DNA of 64,000 nucleotides from Acidobacteriota bacterium (GCA_021816455.1 JAKAXU010000003.1:62001-126000), one strand, 5' to 3'. Shown: positions 26,085 through 34,507, numbered from the stretch's first letter. Numbers and translations are program-made. The notes: generated from the sequence alone by a model not told the origin.

Positions 26085-26314
26085 CCCGACTCTTTCCCGA
26101 CTGCAACCGAGTGAGCGGTGCCATATTCGGGCCAGACCTGTGCAAGCGCCCGGTGGATGCGGCCTGTGGATGCGACCTGTGGAAGCCGGTAGCAGCGATC
26201 TCCCATACCCGGCTCAGGCGGTGACTGCTGGGTACAAGCCGGAAGTGCGCGTCCGCTGATTGCAGATTCCCCTTCTCGTTCTCCCTTGAACTCTCTAATT
26301 CTTGTCTCTTCTCT

Positions 26315-26331
26315 TTGGCTTTCCTGCTGCA
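26315..26331 (+). promoter_or_regulatory. weak candidate sigma-54 promoter upstream of flgF
   Basis: TTGGC (26315-26319) and TGCA (26328-26331) place GG and GC exactly 10 bases apart, the sigma-54 hallmark, 26 bases before the flgF ATG. The positions between fit the consensus poorly. The rest of the 270-base gap 26085-26356 shows nothing else. Confidence 0.25.
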
Positions 26332-26356
26332 AGCAGTATCGGCACAGGAGGTTGGA

Positions 26357-27091
26357 ATGGACAGTGGATATTACGCCGCCTACGCCGGGTTCATCGCCCG
26401 CACCCAGGCTCTCGATGCTGCTGCGGACAATCTTGCCAACGCGCAGACGATCGGCTATCGCGCTGAACGGGAGAACTTCCGCTCCGTATTGCTGGACCCG
26501 CTGGAAGGAAATTCGCAGCTGGGCACAACGGTCAACAACTATGGAGTAGTCCATGGCGACCAGCTGGATATGAGTCAGGGAGCGCTGACGGCCACGGGAA
26601 ATCCGTTGGATCTGGCGATTCAGGGGGAGGGATTCTTTGCGACGCAGACGCCGGATGGCGTGCGCTATACGCGCAATGGCGGCTTTCATCGCAGTAACAC
26701 CGGAGTGCTTGTCAACGGCAGCGGGGACGCGGTTCTTTCCACGCAGAACAAGCCTATCGTGATCCCTCCCGGAGAAATCGCTGTTGGAGATGATGGTGTA
26801 CTCTCTGTCGATGGAGGAGCCGTTGCTGTGGTGGGTGTCTTTGCCTTCCCGCAGGGAACACAACTGACACCGGAGGGAACGAATCGGTATCGCGCGCCGG
26901 CGAAGGTGAAGACCGCGCTTGCCTCCTCTGCCATCCACTCCCACGCGCTGGAGTCGTCCAACCAGGACACGATTACCGGCAGCATGAAGCTGATTATGAT
27001 GCAGCGTCAGGCGGAGACGATGCAGAAGGCTCTGACCATCTTCCACATGGACTTCAACAAAACGGCTGCCGAGGAGTTGCCGCGCGTCTGA
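26357..27091 (+). CDS. flgF: flagellar basal-body rod protein FlgF
   Basis: FlgF is a proximal rod subunit. The 244-residue product has the rod-hook N-terminal motif (YYAAYAGFIARTQALDAAADNLANAQTIGYRAE), the middle LDLAIQGEGFFATQTPDGVRYTRNGGF and the C-terminal SMKLIMMQRQAETMQKALTIFH helix. Start at ATG 26357 (MDSGYYAAYAG), preceded by CAGGAGGTTG; the longer frame from 26315 begins in the promoter region. FlgF is told from FlgG by its shorter length and by its position directly before a clear flgG. Confidence 0.92.
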   Translation: MDSGYYAAYAGFIARTQALDAAADNLANAQTIGYRAERENFRSVLLDPLEGNSQLGTTVNNYGVVHGDQLDMSQGALTATGNPLDLAIQGEGFFATQTPDGVRYTRNGGFHRSNTGVLVNGSGDAVLSTQNKPIVIPPGEIAVGDDGVLSVDGGAVAVVGVFAFPQGTQLTPEGTNRYRAPAKVKTALASSAIHSHALESSNQDTITGSMKLIMMQRQAETMQKALTIFHMDFNKTAAEELPRV

Positions 27092-27173
27092 GCGCTCGGA
27101 AGATCGGAGAGCAATCCGGAGGCAGGCGTGAGGCGGAACCACATCAGGAAAACCCAGTACCAGGAGAACAGAT

Positions 27174-27962
27174 ATGATACGAGCGCTTTATACGGCGGCC
27201 AGTGGCATGATGGCCCAGCAAATGAATCTGGACACGATTGCCAACAATCTGGCCAACTCTTCGACGACCGGATTTCATCAGCTTCGGCTGCAGTTCCAGG
27301 ATATGCTCTATCAGAATCTGATCACCCCGGGCGCGGCGCAGACGCAGTCGACGATCTCCGCGGGTTTGCAGATCGGTCTGGGTACGCTGCCGGCCGCGAC
27401 CGAAGTGATCATGACGCAGGGCGAGCTGAACCAGACCAACAACCCCCTCGATATTGCGATCGAAGGCGCAGGATTTTTCCAGGTGCAGCAGTTGAACGGC
27501 ACCATCGCCTACACCCGCGCCGGACAGTTTCAGTTGAACAATCAGGGCACGATTGTGACGACCAATGGCGATACGCTGATTCCGACGATCACCGTACCCC
27601 CGAATGCGACCTCCGTCACGATTACTCCCTATGGTGTGGTCAACGCAACGTTGCCCGGACAGACCAACCCTTCGCAACTCGGACAGATTCAGCTTGCCAC
27701 CTTCGCCAATCCCGGCGGACTGGAGAGTATGGGCGGCAATCTGTTGACCCAGACGCTGGCCTCGGGTGACCCGATCGTTGGCAATCCGGGGGGCGTGGAA
27801 GGACTGGGGATGCTGCAGCAGGGATATCTGGAGAACTCGAACGTGGATGTGGTAACGGAGTTTGTCCAAATGGTGCTGGCGCAACGGGCCTATGAGTCGA
27901 ATTCAAAGGTGATCAAGGCCGCGGACCAGATGTATTCGCAGGTCAACAACATGACACAGTGA
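27174..27962 (+). CDS. flgG: flagellar basal-body rod protein FlgG (distal rod)
   Basis: FlgG polymerises into the distal rod. The 262 residues are the standard length. N-terminus IRALYTAASGMMAQQMNLDTIANNLANSSTTGFH and FlgG-specific PLDIAIEGAGFFQV lead to the C-terminus LQQGYLENSNVDVVTEFVQMVLAQRAYESNSKVIKAADQMYSQVNNM, which are diagnostic. The ATG follows CAGGAGAAC. The stop is followed almost at once by flgA. Confidence 0.97.
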   Translation: MIRALYTAASGMMAQQMNLDTIANNLANSSTTGFHQLRLQFQDMLYQNLITPGAAQTQSTISAGLQIGLGTLPAATEVIMTQGELNQTNNPLDIAIEGAGFFQVQQLNGTIAYTRAGQFQLNNQGTIVTTNGDTLIPTITVPPNATSVTITPYGVVNATLPGQTNPSQLGQIQLATFANPGGLESMGGNLLTQTLASGDPIVGNPGGVEGLGMLQQGYLENSNVDVVTEFVQMVLAQRAYESNSKVIKAADQMYSQVNNMTQ

Positions 27963-27970
27963 GGCCGAAG

Positions 27971-28570
27971 ATGCGAGTGAATCGGAGACAAAGGGAACGG
28001 TCCTTTCTGGGGTGGGGGCTGGTGGCTCTGGCCACCGTGCTTCCTGCCAGGGCTGGGGATATGGTGCGATCCGGCACATTGCGATCGATGCCACCCTGCG
28101 TGCGGATTGTGGAGGATCGGGCGCTGGGGCTGCGGTGGCGGATGGAGCCGCAAAGCGGAGCTCGTCCGAGTCGGCTGGTGCAGGTTCAGGAGCGTTCCGG
28201 GGCGCTGCCTGAGCGGCCGTGCAAGGCGGCGTCGGCAGCGAATTTCGAGACGGAACGGAAGGCGGACGCGATTCCGGGAGCCTCGCGGGCGATCCCATCT
28301 AGAGCAATCCAATCTGGGGCGATCCGAGAAAAGCCAGTGATCCAGGTCGGGGATCGAGTCGTCGTGGTGCAGGCCGGTTCGAGTGTGGTGGCTCGGTTGC
28401 CCGGCGTGGCGCTGGCTGCGGCTGCAATCGGTCAGCCGTTGCCGGTTCGACTGCGGATCGGGAATGGAGGCTTTGGCAAGCTTGCCGGACAGGTCGTGGA
28501 GACTCTGGCAGTGACCCAGGGTGTGGCCCGCTGGGACGGCGAAGCGCAGCAGAACGGAGCGGGCTGGTGA
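27971..28570 (+). CDS. flgA: flagellar P-ring formation chaperone FlgA
   Basis: FlgA is the periplasmic chaperone for FlgI P-ring assembly. A signal peptide is likely (VNRRQRERSFLGWGLVALATVLPARAGD). The C-terminal SAF/BON-like region (PVIQVGDRVVVVQAGSSVVARLPGVALAAAAIGQPLPVR through TLAVTQGVARW) matches FlgA. At about 200 residues it is shorter than many FlgA proteins. The middle (about 100-120) is a low-complexity stretch with repeated RAIPSRAIQSGAI units. ATG at 27971 is preferred; a GTG at 27959 overlapping the flgG stop is an alternative. The stop overlaps the flgH GTG start. Confidence 0.85.
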   Translation: MRVNRRQRERSFLGWGLVALATVLPARAGDMVRSGTLRSMPPCVRIVEDRALGLRWRMEPQSGARPSRLVQVQERSGALPERPCKAASAANFETERKADAIPGASRAIPSRAIQSGAIREKPVIQVGDRVVVVQAGSSVVARLPGVALAAAAIGQPLPVRLRIGNGGFGKLAGQVVETLAVTQGVARWDGEAQQNGAGW

Positions 28571-29325
28571 GGACTTGGGTGCAGGGCAGGACATTGGCTT
28601 GCGCATGTACATGGCTGTTGATCCTCGGGTTGGCTGTCGTGGCTGCTCCGAGGCGAGCCTATGCGGGAAAGTCGAAGAAGAACGGCCCGGCGCAGGTCAA
28701 GAAGCAGACCCCGCCGGAAGAGGCGCTTTCGGCTTACATTCAGCGTGTACGCGCCGAACACGCAGCCGAAATGCTGACTCCCGGCTCGATCTGGCGGGAT
28801 CAGGGATCGCTGGTGCGACTGTCGAATGATGCAAAGGCCACTAAGCTGCACGACGTGATCTCGATTGTGGTGACGGAGAGCCTGGCAGCGTCGACCGACG
28901 GACAGGTCAAGAACTCGCGCGCATCGACAGCCAACAGCGCCTTTACAGGATTGTTCGGCGTGCCCAAGGCGAGCAGCACGCTGGCGAATCTGCTGGCACA
29001 AAACTCCTCATCCGGTCTCTCCGCGCAGGGGCAGAGCGTCACCAACTCAAGCCTGGTGACGACCTTTGGCGGAGAGGTGGTGGATCTTCTGCCGAATGGC
29101 ATGATGGTGGTTCAGGCAACTCGCCAGTTGACGTTCTCGCAGCAGACGCAAGTGATCCGGCTGCGCGGCCTGGTGCGTCCGGAGGACGTGAACTTCCTGA
29201 ACCAGGTGGATTCCTCGGCGATGACGGATCTGGAGATTGAGGTTGTCGGCAAAGGCATCGTGAACGACTCAACCTATCGTCAGAATCCTATCTGGCGGTT
29301 CTTGCAGAAGATGCTGGTGTTCTGA
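28567..29325 (+). CDS. flgH: flagellar L-ring protein FlgH
   Basis: FlgH forms the L-ring in the outer membrane, implying a diderm envelope. The FlgH core is evident: GSIWRDQGSLVRLSNDAKATKLHDVISIVVTES (about residues 73-105), then GEVVDLLPNGMMVVQATRQL and the closing RGLVRPEDVNFLNQVDSSAMTDLEIEVVGKG. The 252-residue product starts at GTG 28567, overlapping flgA. Its N-terminal hydrophobic stretch (WLLILGLAVVAAPRRAYAGK) looks like a type I signal peptide ending in AYA. A lipobox cysteine, which FlgH usually has, is not present at the expected place; the only cysteines there (at about 12 and 14) precede the hydrophobic core. Confidence 0.93.
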   Translation: MRTWVQGRTLACACTWLLILGLAVVAAPRRAYAGKSKKNGPAQVKKQTPPEEALSAYIQRVRAEHAAEMLTPGSIWRDQGSLVRLSNDAKATKLHDVISIVVTESLAASTDGQVKNSRASTANSAFTGLFGVPKASSTLANLLAQNSSSGLSAQGQSVTNSSLVTTFGGEVVDLLPNGMMVVQATRQLTFSQQTQVIRLRGLVRPEDVNFLNQVDSSAMTDLEIEVVGKGIVNDSTYRQNPIWRFLQKMLVF

Positions 29326-29404
29326 TGATGTGTACGGTCGGGATGGTTTCGGGTGGATGCGGAGGGCATGGGAGGCTCGTGTGGGGGCGTTGAAAGCGGC
29401 TCGG

Positions 29405-30766
29405 ATGATTGTGTGGAGGGTGCGGATGGGAGCAGTGCTCGGGGTGGCCGGGGCAGCGCTTGCGGCGCAGGGAGTTCCTGCGGCAACCGGACAGAGTTCT
29501 GCAACGGCGCAGATTCCGGCAATGCCGCAGACTCCGGCGACCGGTATCAGCCGTCCTCCCGCGTCCGCTCCCCTGAATGGCGCATTCCCGCAGCGGCCCG
29601 GCGGAGTTGAGCCTGCTGGGGTCCAGGCAGCGGGAGGGATGACTTCCGGCCAATTGGCGACCGTTGGGACTCCTGTGGTGACGCCTCTGGCCCTGGCAGC
29701 GGATCCGGCGCGGCAACATCGCACGCAGATCAAGAACGTAGCCTCGATCGAAGGAATCCGGGATAACCAGTTGGTGGGCTACGGTGTCGTAGTCGGGTTG
29801 CGCGGAACCGGCGATACCCAGCAGACGATCTTCCCGATGCAGACTCTGCTTTCGATTCTGCTGCGCATGGGCGTGAATGTGCCGCAGACTGGAACGCTGA
29901 GCGCACAGAATATGCAGGTGAAAAATATGGCCGCGGTCTTTGTGGAGGCGACTCTGCCTCCTTTCAGTCATACCGGGGAAAAGATCGATGTCACGGTCTC
30001 GTCTGCGGGCGATGCACGCTCGCTGGAAGGAGGCGTTCTGTTGTTGTCGCCGCTCTACGGGCCGGATGGACAGATTTATGCACAGGCTCAAGGCCCGCTG
30101 GTCATCGGAGGCTACCGGGTTTCGGCTGGATTCAACACGACCCAGGTCAACTATCCGACAACGGCCAGGATCCCTGGAGGAGCGCTGGTCGAGCGTGCGG
30201 TTCCGTTTGACCTGAAGCAGATGCGGACCGTCGATGTTGTACTGCAGGATGCGGATTTTCACACGGCTGACAGGATGGCGCAGGCGATCGACGTGAATCT
30301 GGGCGCTCCGCGAGCGCATGTGGTGGATAGCCGGACGGTGGAGTTGATTCCGCAGCCTGGAGAGAATCTTCCGGAACTGCTGGATAGAGTGGAATCGACG
30401 GAGATTGATATCTATCCGCGGGCCAAGGTGGTAGTGAATGAACGCACGGGAACGGTGGTGATCGGGGGCAACGTTCGATTGCAGCCGGTGCAGATTCTGC
30501 ACGGCGGGCTTTCGGTCAATGTGGTGACCGAGTTCCAGGTCTCGCAGCCGAATGCCTTTGGGCAGGGAACGACACAGGTGGTGCCGCAGACCAGCGTTCA
30601 GGCCAATGACAAGCCAGTTAATCGCATTGAACTGAAGCAGGGCGCGACGGTGGAGGATCTTGTGAATGAGTTGCAGAAGATCGGGGCGACGGCCCGCGAT
30701 GTGATCTCGATCCTGCAGGCGATGAAGGCAGCCGGCGCGCTGGAAGCCGATCTGGAGATATTGTGA
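29405..30766 (+). CDS. flgI: flagellar P-ring protein FlgI
   Basis: FlgI forms the periplasmic P-ring. Family blocks are strong: RTQIKNVASIEGIRDNQLVGYGVVVGLRGTGD, then TLLSILLRMGVNVPQTGTLSAQNMQVKNMAAVFVEATLPPFSHTGEKIDVTVSS, GDARSLEGGVLLLSPLYGPDGQIYAQAQGPLVIGG and a C-terminal KQGATVEDLVNELQKIGATARDVISILQAMKAAGAL. The frame opens at GTG 29330; the ATG at 29405 (MIVWRVRMGAVLGVAGAALAAQG) gives a proper signal peptide and is preferred, while ATG 29357 would give an overlong n-region. About 75 Pro/Ala-rich residues separate the signal peptide from the core, more than usual. The stop overlaps flgJ. Confidence 0.95.
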   Translation: MIVWRVRMGAVLGVAGAALAAQGVPAATGQSSATAQIPAMPQTPATGISRPPASAPLNGAFPQRPGGVEPAGVQAAGGMTSGQLATVGTPVVTPLALAADPARQHRTQIKNVASIEGIRDNQLVGYGVVVGLRGTGDTQQTIFPMQTLLSILLRMGVNVPQTGTLSAQNMQVKNMAAVFVEATLPPFSHTGEKIDVTVSSAGDARSLEGGVLLLSPLYGPDGQIYAQAQGPLVIGGYRVSAGFNTTQVNYPTTARIPGGALVERAVPFDLKQMRTVDVVLQDADFHTADRMAQAIDVNLGAPRAHVVDSRTVELIPQPGENLPELLDRVESTEIDIYPRAKVVVNERTGTVVIGGNVRLQPVQILHGGLSVNVVTEFQVSQPNAFGQGTTQVVPQTSVQANDKPVNRIELKQGATVEDLVNELQKIGATARDVISILQAMKAAGALEADLEIL

Positions 30767-31299
30767 TGGCAAGGATGAGTGGATTGTCTGCGGCTGTGCA
30801 GGGAGTGCCTGGGATGCAGGTACCGGCGGCGAGAGGCGGAGTCCGGGGATTGTCGGAAAGCGACCTCGCCACCGGCGCTCTTCGGGTATCAGTTGCGAAG
30901 ACATCCGCGGCGCTGCAGGCAGATCCAGGCGATGCGATGACGAGCAGCAATCCGCGTCTGGTGACGGCCGCGCATCAGTTTGAGGCCGCGATGATGCAGG
31001 AGCTTCTGGGTCCGCTGACGAAACAGATGCAGGGTATGGACGGAATGACGGACGACGAGGATGGGGGAACGAATCAGGCGCTGACCTCGTTTGCCTCCGA
31101 GGCGCTGGGAGAAGCGCTCTCCGAGCGCGGCGGGTTCGGCATCGCATCCAGCGTTCTGAAGAAGCTGACGCATGCCGTTGAGAAGAAAGCGGATGGCGCG
31201 GAGGGCGGAGCGAAGATCGTTGGAGTGGGGCACCAGATCCGGAAAGTTACGAGTGTAGGAAAACAGAACGGGAATTTCCGAAAAACTCCCATCGAATGA
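30766..31299 (+). CDS. flgJ: FlgJ-type rod-binding protein (no peptidoglycan hydrolase domain)
   Basis: The N-terminal FlgJ domain caps the growing rod. The 177-residue product carries the rod-binding motif (AAHQFEAAMMQELLGPLTKQMQ, about residues 67-88), then a Glu/Asp-rich turn and a second helix (LTSFASEALGEALSERGGFGIASSVLKKL). The C-terminal glucosaminidase domain found in proteobacterial FlgJ is absent, as in several other phyla, so another hydrolase must open the cell wall for the rod. The ATG at 30766 overlaps the flgI stop (TGATG); a GTG three bases earlier is equivalent. Confidence 0.88.
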   Translation: MARMSGLSAAVQGVPGMQVPAARGGVRGLSESDLATGALRVSVAKTSAALQADPGDAMTSSNPRLVTAAHQFEAAMMQELLGPLTKQMQGMDGMTDDEDGGTNQALTSFASEALGEALSERGGFGIASSVLKKLTHAVEKKADGAEGGAKIVGVGHQIRKVTSVGKQNGNFRKTPIE

Positions 31300-31300
31300 C

Positions 31301-31327
31301 TGAAGTGATTAGAAAATTCGCCGATAC
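31301..31327 (+). promoter_or_regulatory. candidate FliA (sigma-28) promoter for flgM
   Basis: TGAAGTGA (31301-31308), an 11-base spacer and GCCGATAC (31320-31327) match the FliA consensus at 5 of 8 and 7 of 8 positions with exact spacing. It starts two bases after the flgJ stop and predicts transcription from about 31333, just ahead of the flgM ribosome site GTGGGAGGAC. Confidence 0.62.
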
Positions 31328-31347
31328 TGCTGAGTGGGAGGACAGGC

Positions 31348-31656
31348 ATGAATATTAGCAATGGAATCGAGAACTTGAATCTGACGCGCGCGTCCGGAGC
31401 TGTTGCTGACGCCGGAGCGCGAGGCGCGGTTGCGCCCTCCACCCCGGCTCCCGGCGGAGTTACGGGAAACGATCAGGCGTATGTAAGCGCAGTGGCGACA
31501 CAGTTGTCTCAGGCGCTTCCGGTGGGGGGTACGAACTCAGATGTGCGCACCGGTCTAGTGCAGCGTGTGCAGAGTGCGCTGGCAACAGGAGCCTATCAGG
31601 TTTCAGCTTCCAAGGTGGCTGACAAGATGATGCAGAGCATGATGGTGAACGATTGA
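31348..31656 (+). CDS. flgM: anti-sigma-28 factor FlgM
   Basis: FlgM binds FliA until it is exported through the completed hook, coupling late gene expression to assembly. The 102-residue protein has a disordered N-terminal half rich in Ala, Gly and Thr and a C-terminal sigma-binding region (VRTGLVQRVQSALATGAYQVSASKVADKMMQSMM, about residues 66-99) that fits the family. The ATG follows GGGAGGACAGGC. A FliA-like promoter immediately upstream fits the known autogenous arrangement in other bacteria. Together with flgN, flgK and flgL it forms the usual late hook block. Confidence 0.9.
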   Translation: MNISNGIENLNLTRASGAVADAGARGAVAPSTPAPGGVTGNDQAYVSAVATQLSQALPVGGTNSDVRTGLVQRVQSALATGAYQVSASKVADKMMQSMMVND

Positions 31657-31674
31657 GTATGGTGTCAGCCTGTT

Positions 31675-31707
31675 TTTGGGACATGCAGCGATTTGGGACA
31701 GAGTCCC
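31675..31707. repeat. short direct and inverted repeats between flgM and flgN
   Basis: TTTGGGACA occurs twice (31675-31683 and 31692-31700, 17 bases apart), and the second copy is part of the palindrome GGGACAGAGTCCC (31695-31707). It may be a protein-binding site or a small hairpin; there is no other evidence. Confidence 0.3.
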
Positions 31708-31755
31708 TGGCTCGATGGATGGCGTGGCGAAAGAGATTGAGATGAGGGTGGCGGT

Positions 31756-32157
31756 ATGACGGATCGCGTGGTTCAGATGGAGGCAGTTGTTTCTCGGGAG
31801 GGTCTGTTCCCGAACTGGCAGAGTCTGTTGCAGGAAGCGACAGAGGCGCTGGTGCGGATGGATGCGAACCGTCTGGAGGAGCTTGCCCGCTGCTGTGAAG
31901 ACCTGAACCGGAAGATGCAGAGTGACTGCGAGGACAGCGTTCAGGCGCAAAAGGAAGCACTGCGGGGAATGACGAGCGAGATATCGGCGCAGAAGGCGTC
32001 GCTGGCCGTGATGTCGAGACTGCTGGAGGAGACGCGTGCGAACCTGAGGGTACTGACTCGTCTGCATATTCTCCGCTTAAAGGCAGCTGCGGGAGGTATC
32101 CCGGATTTCGATCTTTGGCATTCTCGTGCGGCAGGAGTGGAATATGGGGACAATTAG
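31756..32157 (+). CDS. flgN: FlgN-like export chaperone for hook-filament junction proteins
   Basis: A 133-residue, almost entirely helical protein (WQSLLQEATEALVRMDANRLEELARCCEDLNRKMQ, then LAVMSRLLEETRANLRVLTRLHILRL) with the size and pattern of FlgN, which escorts FlgK and FlgL to the export gate. Sequence conservation in FlgN is low, so the call leans on its position between flgM and flgK. The ATG at 31756 follows GAGGGTGGCGG. Its 3' end overlaps the flgK start by 14 bases. Confidence 0.78.
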   Translation: MTDRVVQMEAVVSREGLFPNWQSLLQEATEALVRMDANRLEELARCCEDLNRKMQSDCEDSVQAQKEALRGMTSEISAQKASLAVMSRLLEETRANLRVLTRLHILRLKAAAGGIPDFDLWHSRAAGVEYGDN

Positions 32158-33550
32158 CTCGGCGCTGAGTCTGATTACGAGCGCGCTCAATGCGGATCAG
32201 GCAGCTCTGGACGTGGTTTCCAATAATGTTGCCAATGCTTCGAATACTTCCTATACGCGGCAGGTGGCAAACTGGCAGGAGAATGCTCCGATCTACGTGA
32301 ATGGAGTCGGCTACGGAACCGGCGTGACGATGACGGGCGGGGTTTCGCAGCGGGACAGGGTCTTGAACCAGCGGCTGTTGCAGCAGCAGCAAGCCAGCGC
32401 ATCGGCGAGTTCCCTGGAGTCTGCGCTGACCACATTGCAGACGAACTTCACGGTGGCTAGTTCGACCACCAGTTCCGGCAACATCGGAACGGATATTACG
32501 AATTTCTTCAATTCGATGACCCAGCTGGAAGCGAGTCCGACGAGCAATCCGTTGCGCCAGCAACTGTTATCGTCGGCGACGACGCTGGCAAGCGATATCT
32601 CCGGTACGGCCAGCAGCCTGAACGCGCAGCAGTCTTCGCTCGATCAGTCGATTACTTCGGCTGTGACACAGGTGAATACACTGACGGCGTCGCTGGCGCA
32701 GGTGAGCCAGCAGATTCAGTCCACCTCGCCGAATCAGGATGCCGGGGTGCTGGAGGATCAGCGGCAAAGCGATCTGACGCAACTGGGGCAACTGATCGGC
32801 ATCAATCTGGTGACGACGGAAAACAATGGGTTGAGTGTGACGACCACGAGCGGGCAACTGCTGGCTACCAATGGTCAGTCCTTTCAGCTGACGACCGGAA
32901 TGGTGAGTGGGGTCAGTCACATTTATCTGAACGGAACCGATATTACCAGCCAGCTTACCTCGGGCGGGGGGCAGATTGGCGGACAGTTGACGGCGCGGGA
33001 TCAGGTGATTCCGAGCACGTTGGCTTCGCTCGATCAGCTTGCCTACAACATTTCGACACAGGTGAACACGGTGAACAATGCGGGAACGGATCTGGCCGGC
33101 GACAATGGAGGCGCGGGAAATATCTTTAATGCTCCGACAGCGGTAGCCGGAAGCGCCGAATCGATGAGCGTGGTGATGACGGATCCGAATCACATTGCAG
33201 CGGCGGGCCTTGGCAATGGGACCGGGGACAACTCCAACATCGTTACGATGGCGAACCTTGCCAATCAGTCGATTGTGAGCGGCCAGACGCCATCCAATTT
33301 TTACTCCAACATAGTGAGTACTGTGGGCAACGCAGTCTCTTCGGCGACGACCGAAAGCACCGCGCTGAGCGCTTCGGTGACGCAGTTGCAGAATCAGGTG
33401 AGTGCTCTATCGTCTGTGAATCTGAATGATGAGGCCAGTCTGATGCAGGAATACGAGCGTTCGTATCAGGCGGCATCGCAAGCATTCACAATTATGAATA
33501 CAGTGATGGCTTCTGCGTTGAACGTTGGCGTGGAGACAGCAGTAGCGTAG
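32144..33550 (+). CDS. flgK: flagellar hook-associated protein 1 FlgK
   Basis: FlgK is the first hook-filament junction protein. N-terminus (TISSALSLITSALNADQAALDVVSNNVANASNTSYTRQ) and C-terminal helix (LMQEYERSYQAASQAFTIMNTVMASALNV) are diagnostic, with the central QQIQSTSPNQDAGVLEDQRQSDLTQLGQLIGI block typical of the family. I use the ATG at 32144 (MGTISSALSL), preceded by GCAGGAGTGGAAT; the GTG-initiated frame from 32126 lies inside flgN. Length is 468 residues. Overlap with flgN suggests coupled translation of chaperone and client. Confidence 0.95.
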   Translation: MGTISSALSLITSALNADQAALDVVSNNVANASNTSYTRQVANWQENAPIYVNGVGYGTGVTMTGGVSQRDRVLNQRLLQQQQASASASSLESALTTLQTNFTVASSTTSSGNIGTDITNFFNSMTQLEASPTSNPLRQQLLSSATTLASDISGTASSLNAQQSSLDQSITSAVTQVNTLTASLAQVSQQIQSTSPNQDAGVLEDQRQSDLTQLGQLIGINLVTTENNGLSVTTTSGQLLATNGQSFQLTTGMVSGVSHIYLNGTDITSQLTSGGGQIGGQLTARDQVIPSTLASLDQLAYNISTQVNTVNNAGTDLAGDNGGAGNIFNAPTAVAGSAESMSVVMTDPNHIAAAGLGNGTGDNSNIVTMANLANQSIVSGQTPSNFYSNIVSTVGNAVSSATTESTALSASVTQLQNQVSALSSVNLNDEASLMQEYERSYQAASQAFTIMNTVMASALNVGVETAVA

Positions 33551-33613
33551 CGGAAAACTCGTTTGCAGCGAAGAGCGCAGTAAAAAGTATGTGCAGAGGA
33601 GTGAGGCATCCAC

Positions 33614-34507
33614 ATGCAGGTGAATCCGTTTTTTGTCGTAAATCTAAGCAGTGCGCTGGATCAGACGCAGGCGACGCAGCAGCAGCTTTCCACGGAGATT
33701 TCCAGCGGTCTGGGCGTGACTACGATCGGCCAGAATCCAGTAGCTGCTGCGCAGAACTCCCAGCTACTGAATCAGATTGGAGTCGAGGATTCCTTCACGC
33801 AGACATCCAATCTGGCGCAGGGGATGCTGAATGTGACGGATTCGGCGCTGGGCAGCGTGGTGACGCAGTTGAACCAGGCGGTTTCCCTGGCGACACAGGG
33901 GAGTAATGGGACGCTTAATGCGGCGCAGATGCAGGCTGTTTCCAATCAGCTATCGGGCATTCGGGACGAGATTCTCTCGCTGGCGAATACGAGCTACCAG
34001 GGGCAGTATGTTTTCGCAGGGAGCCAGACAAGCACTCCGCCATTCACCCTCAATACGAGTACCTCTCCGGCGACGGTGACCTATAACGGCGACAGTGTGG
34101 TGAACCAGTTGCAGCCGCCGAGCGGACAGGCAATTGCGTTGAATATTCCGGGTAATCAGATATTTACCTCTTCGACAGCAAACGTTTTGGGAGCGCTCAA
34201 TACGGCGATTGCGAATTTTGCAAATGGAAACTCAGCGCTGGGGGCCACCGATACCGCTGCCCTCAATTCTGCTTTGAACTTTGTGAGCCAACAGCGAGTG
34301 ACGCTGGATAACTCGATTACTCGATTGACGACGGCGACTTCCGCGGCAACAAGCCAACAGACGCAACTGACTATGGTGCAGACCAATCTGGTTCAGGCAG
34401 ACCTGCCCGCAGTTTCGACGCAGCTTTCCCTGGTGAAATCGCAACAGACAGCGCTCATCAACGTGATCGCTGCACTCGGCTCTGGCAGTCTCTTCGATAA
34501 GCTGTAA
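33614..34507 (+). CDS. flgL: flagellar hook-associated protein 3 FlgL
   Basis: FlgL is the second junction protein and resembles flagellin at both ends. The 297-residue product starts VNPFFVVNLSSALDQTQATQQQLSTEISSGLGVTTIGQNPVAAAQ and has an LSGIRDEILSLANTSYQGQYVFAGSQTSTPPF segment. The C-terminal helix is IALGSGSLFDKL-like. All fit FlgL rather than flagellin, which ends differently. The ATG follows GAGGAGTGAGG. It is the last flagellar gene of the cluster; no flagellin, filament cap or csrA/fliW follows. Confidence 0.92.
   Translation: MQVNPFFVVNLSSALDQTQATQQQLSTEISSGLGVTTIGQNPVAAAQNSQLLNQIGVEDSFTQTSNLAQGMLNVTDSALGSVVTQLNQAVSLATQGSNGTLNAAQMQAVSNQLSGIRDEILSLANTSYQGQYVFAGSQTSTPPFTLNTSTSPATVTYNGDSVVNQLQPPSGQAIALNIPGNQIFTSSTANVLGALNTAIANFANGNSALGATDTAALNSALNFVSQQRVTLDNSITRLTTATSAATSQQTQLTMVQTNLVQADLPAVSTQLSLVKSQQTALINVIAALGSGSLFDKL

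Noticed and set aside
29288-31147. A 619-codon open frame antisense to flgI and flgJ
   Set aside because: It is rich in Arg, His, Pro and Gln, typical of the opposite-strand shadow of a high-GC gene, and the plus strand encodes clear FlgI and FlgJ.
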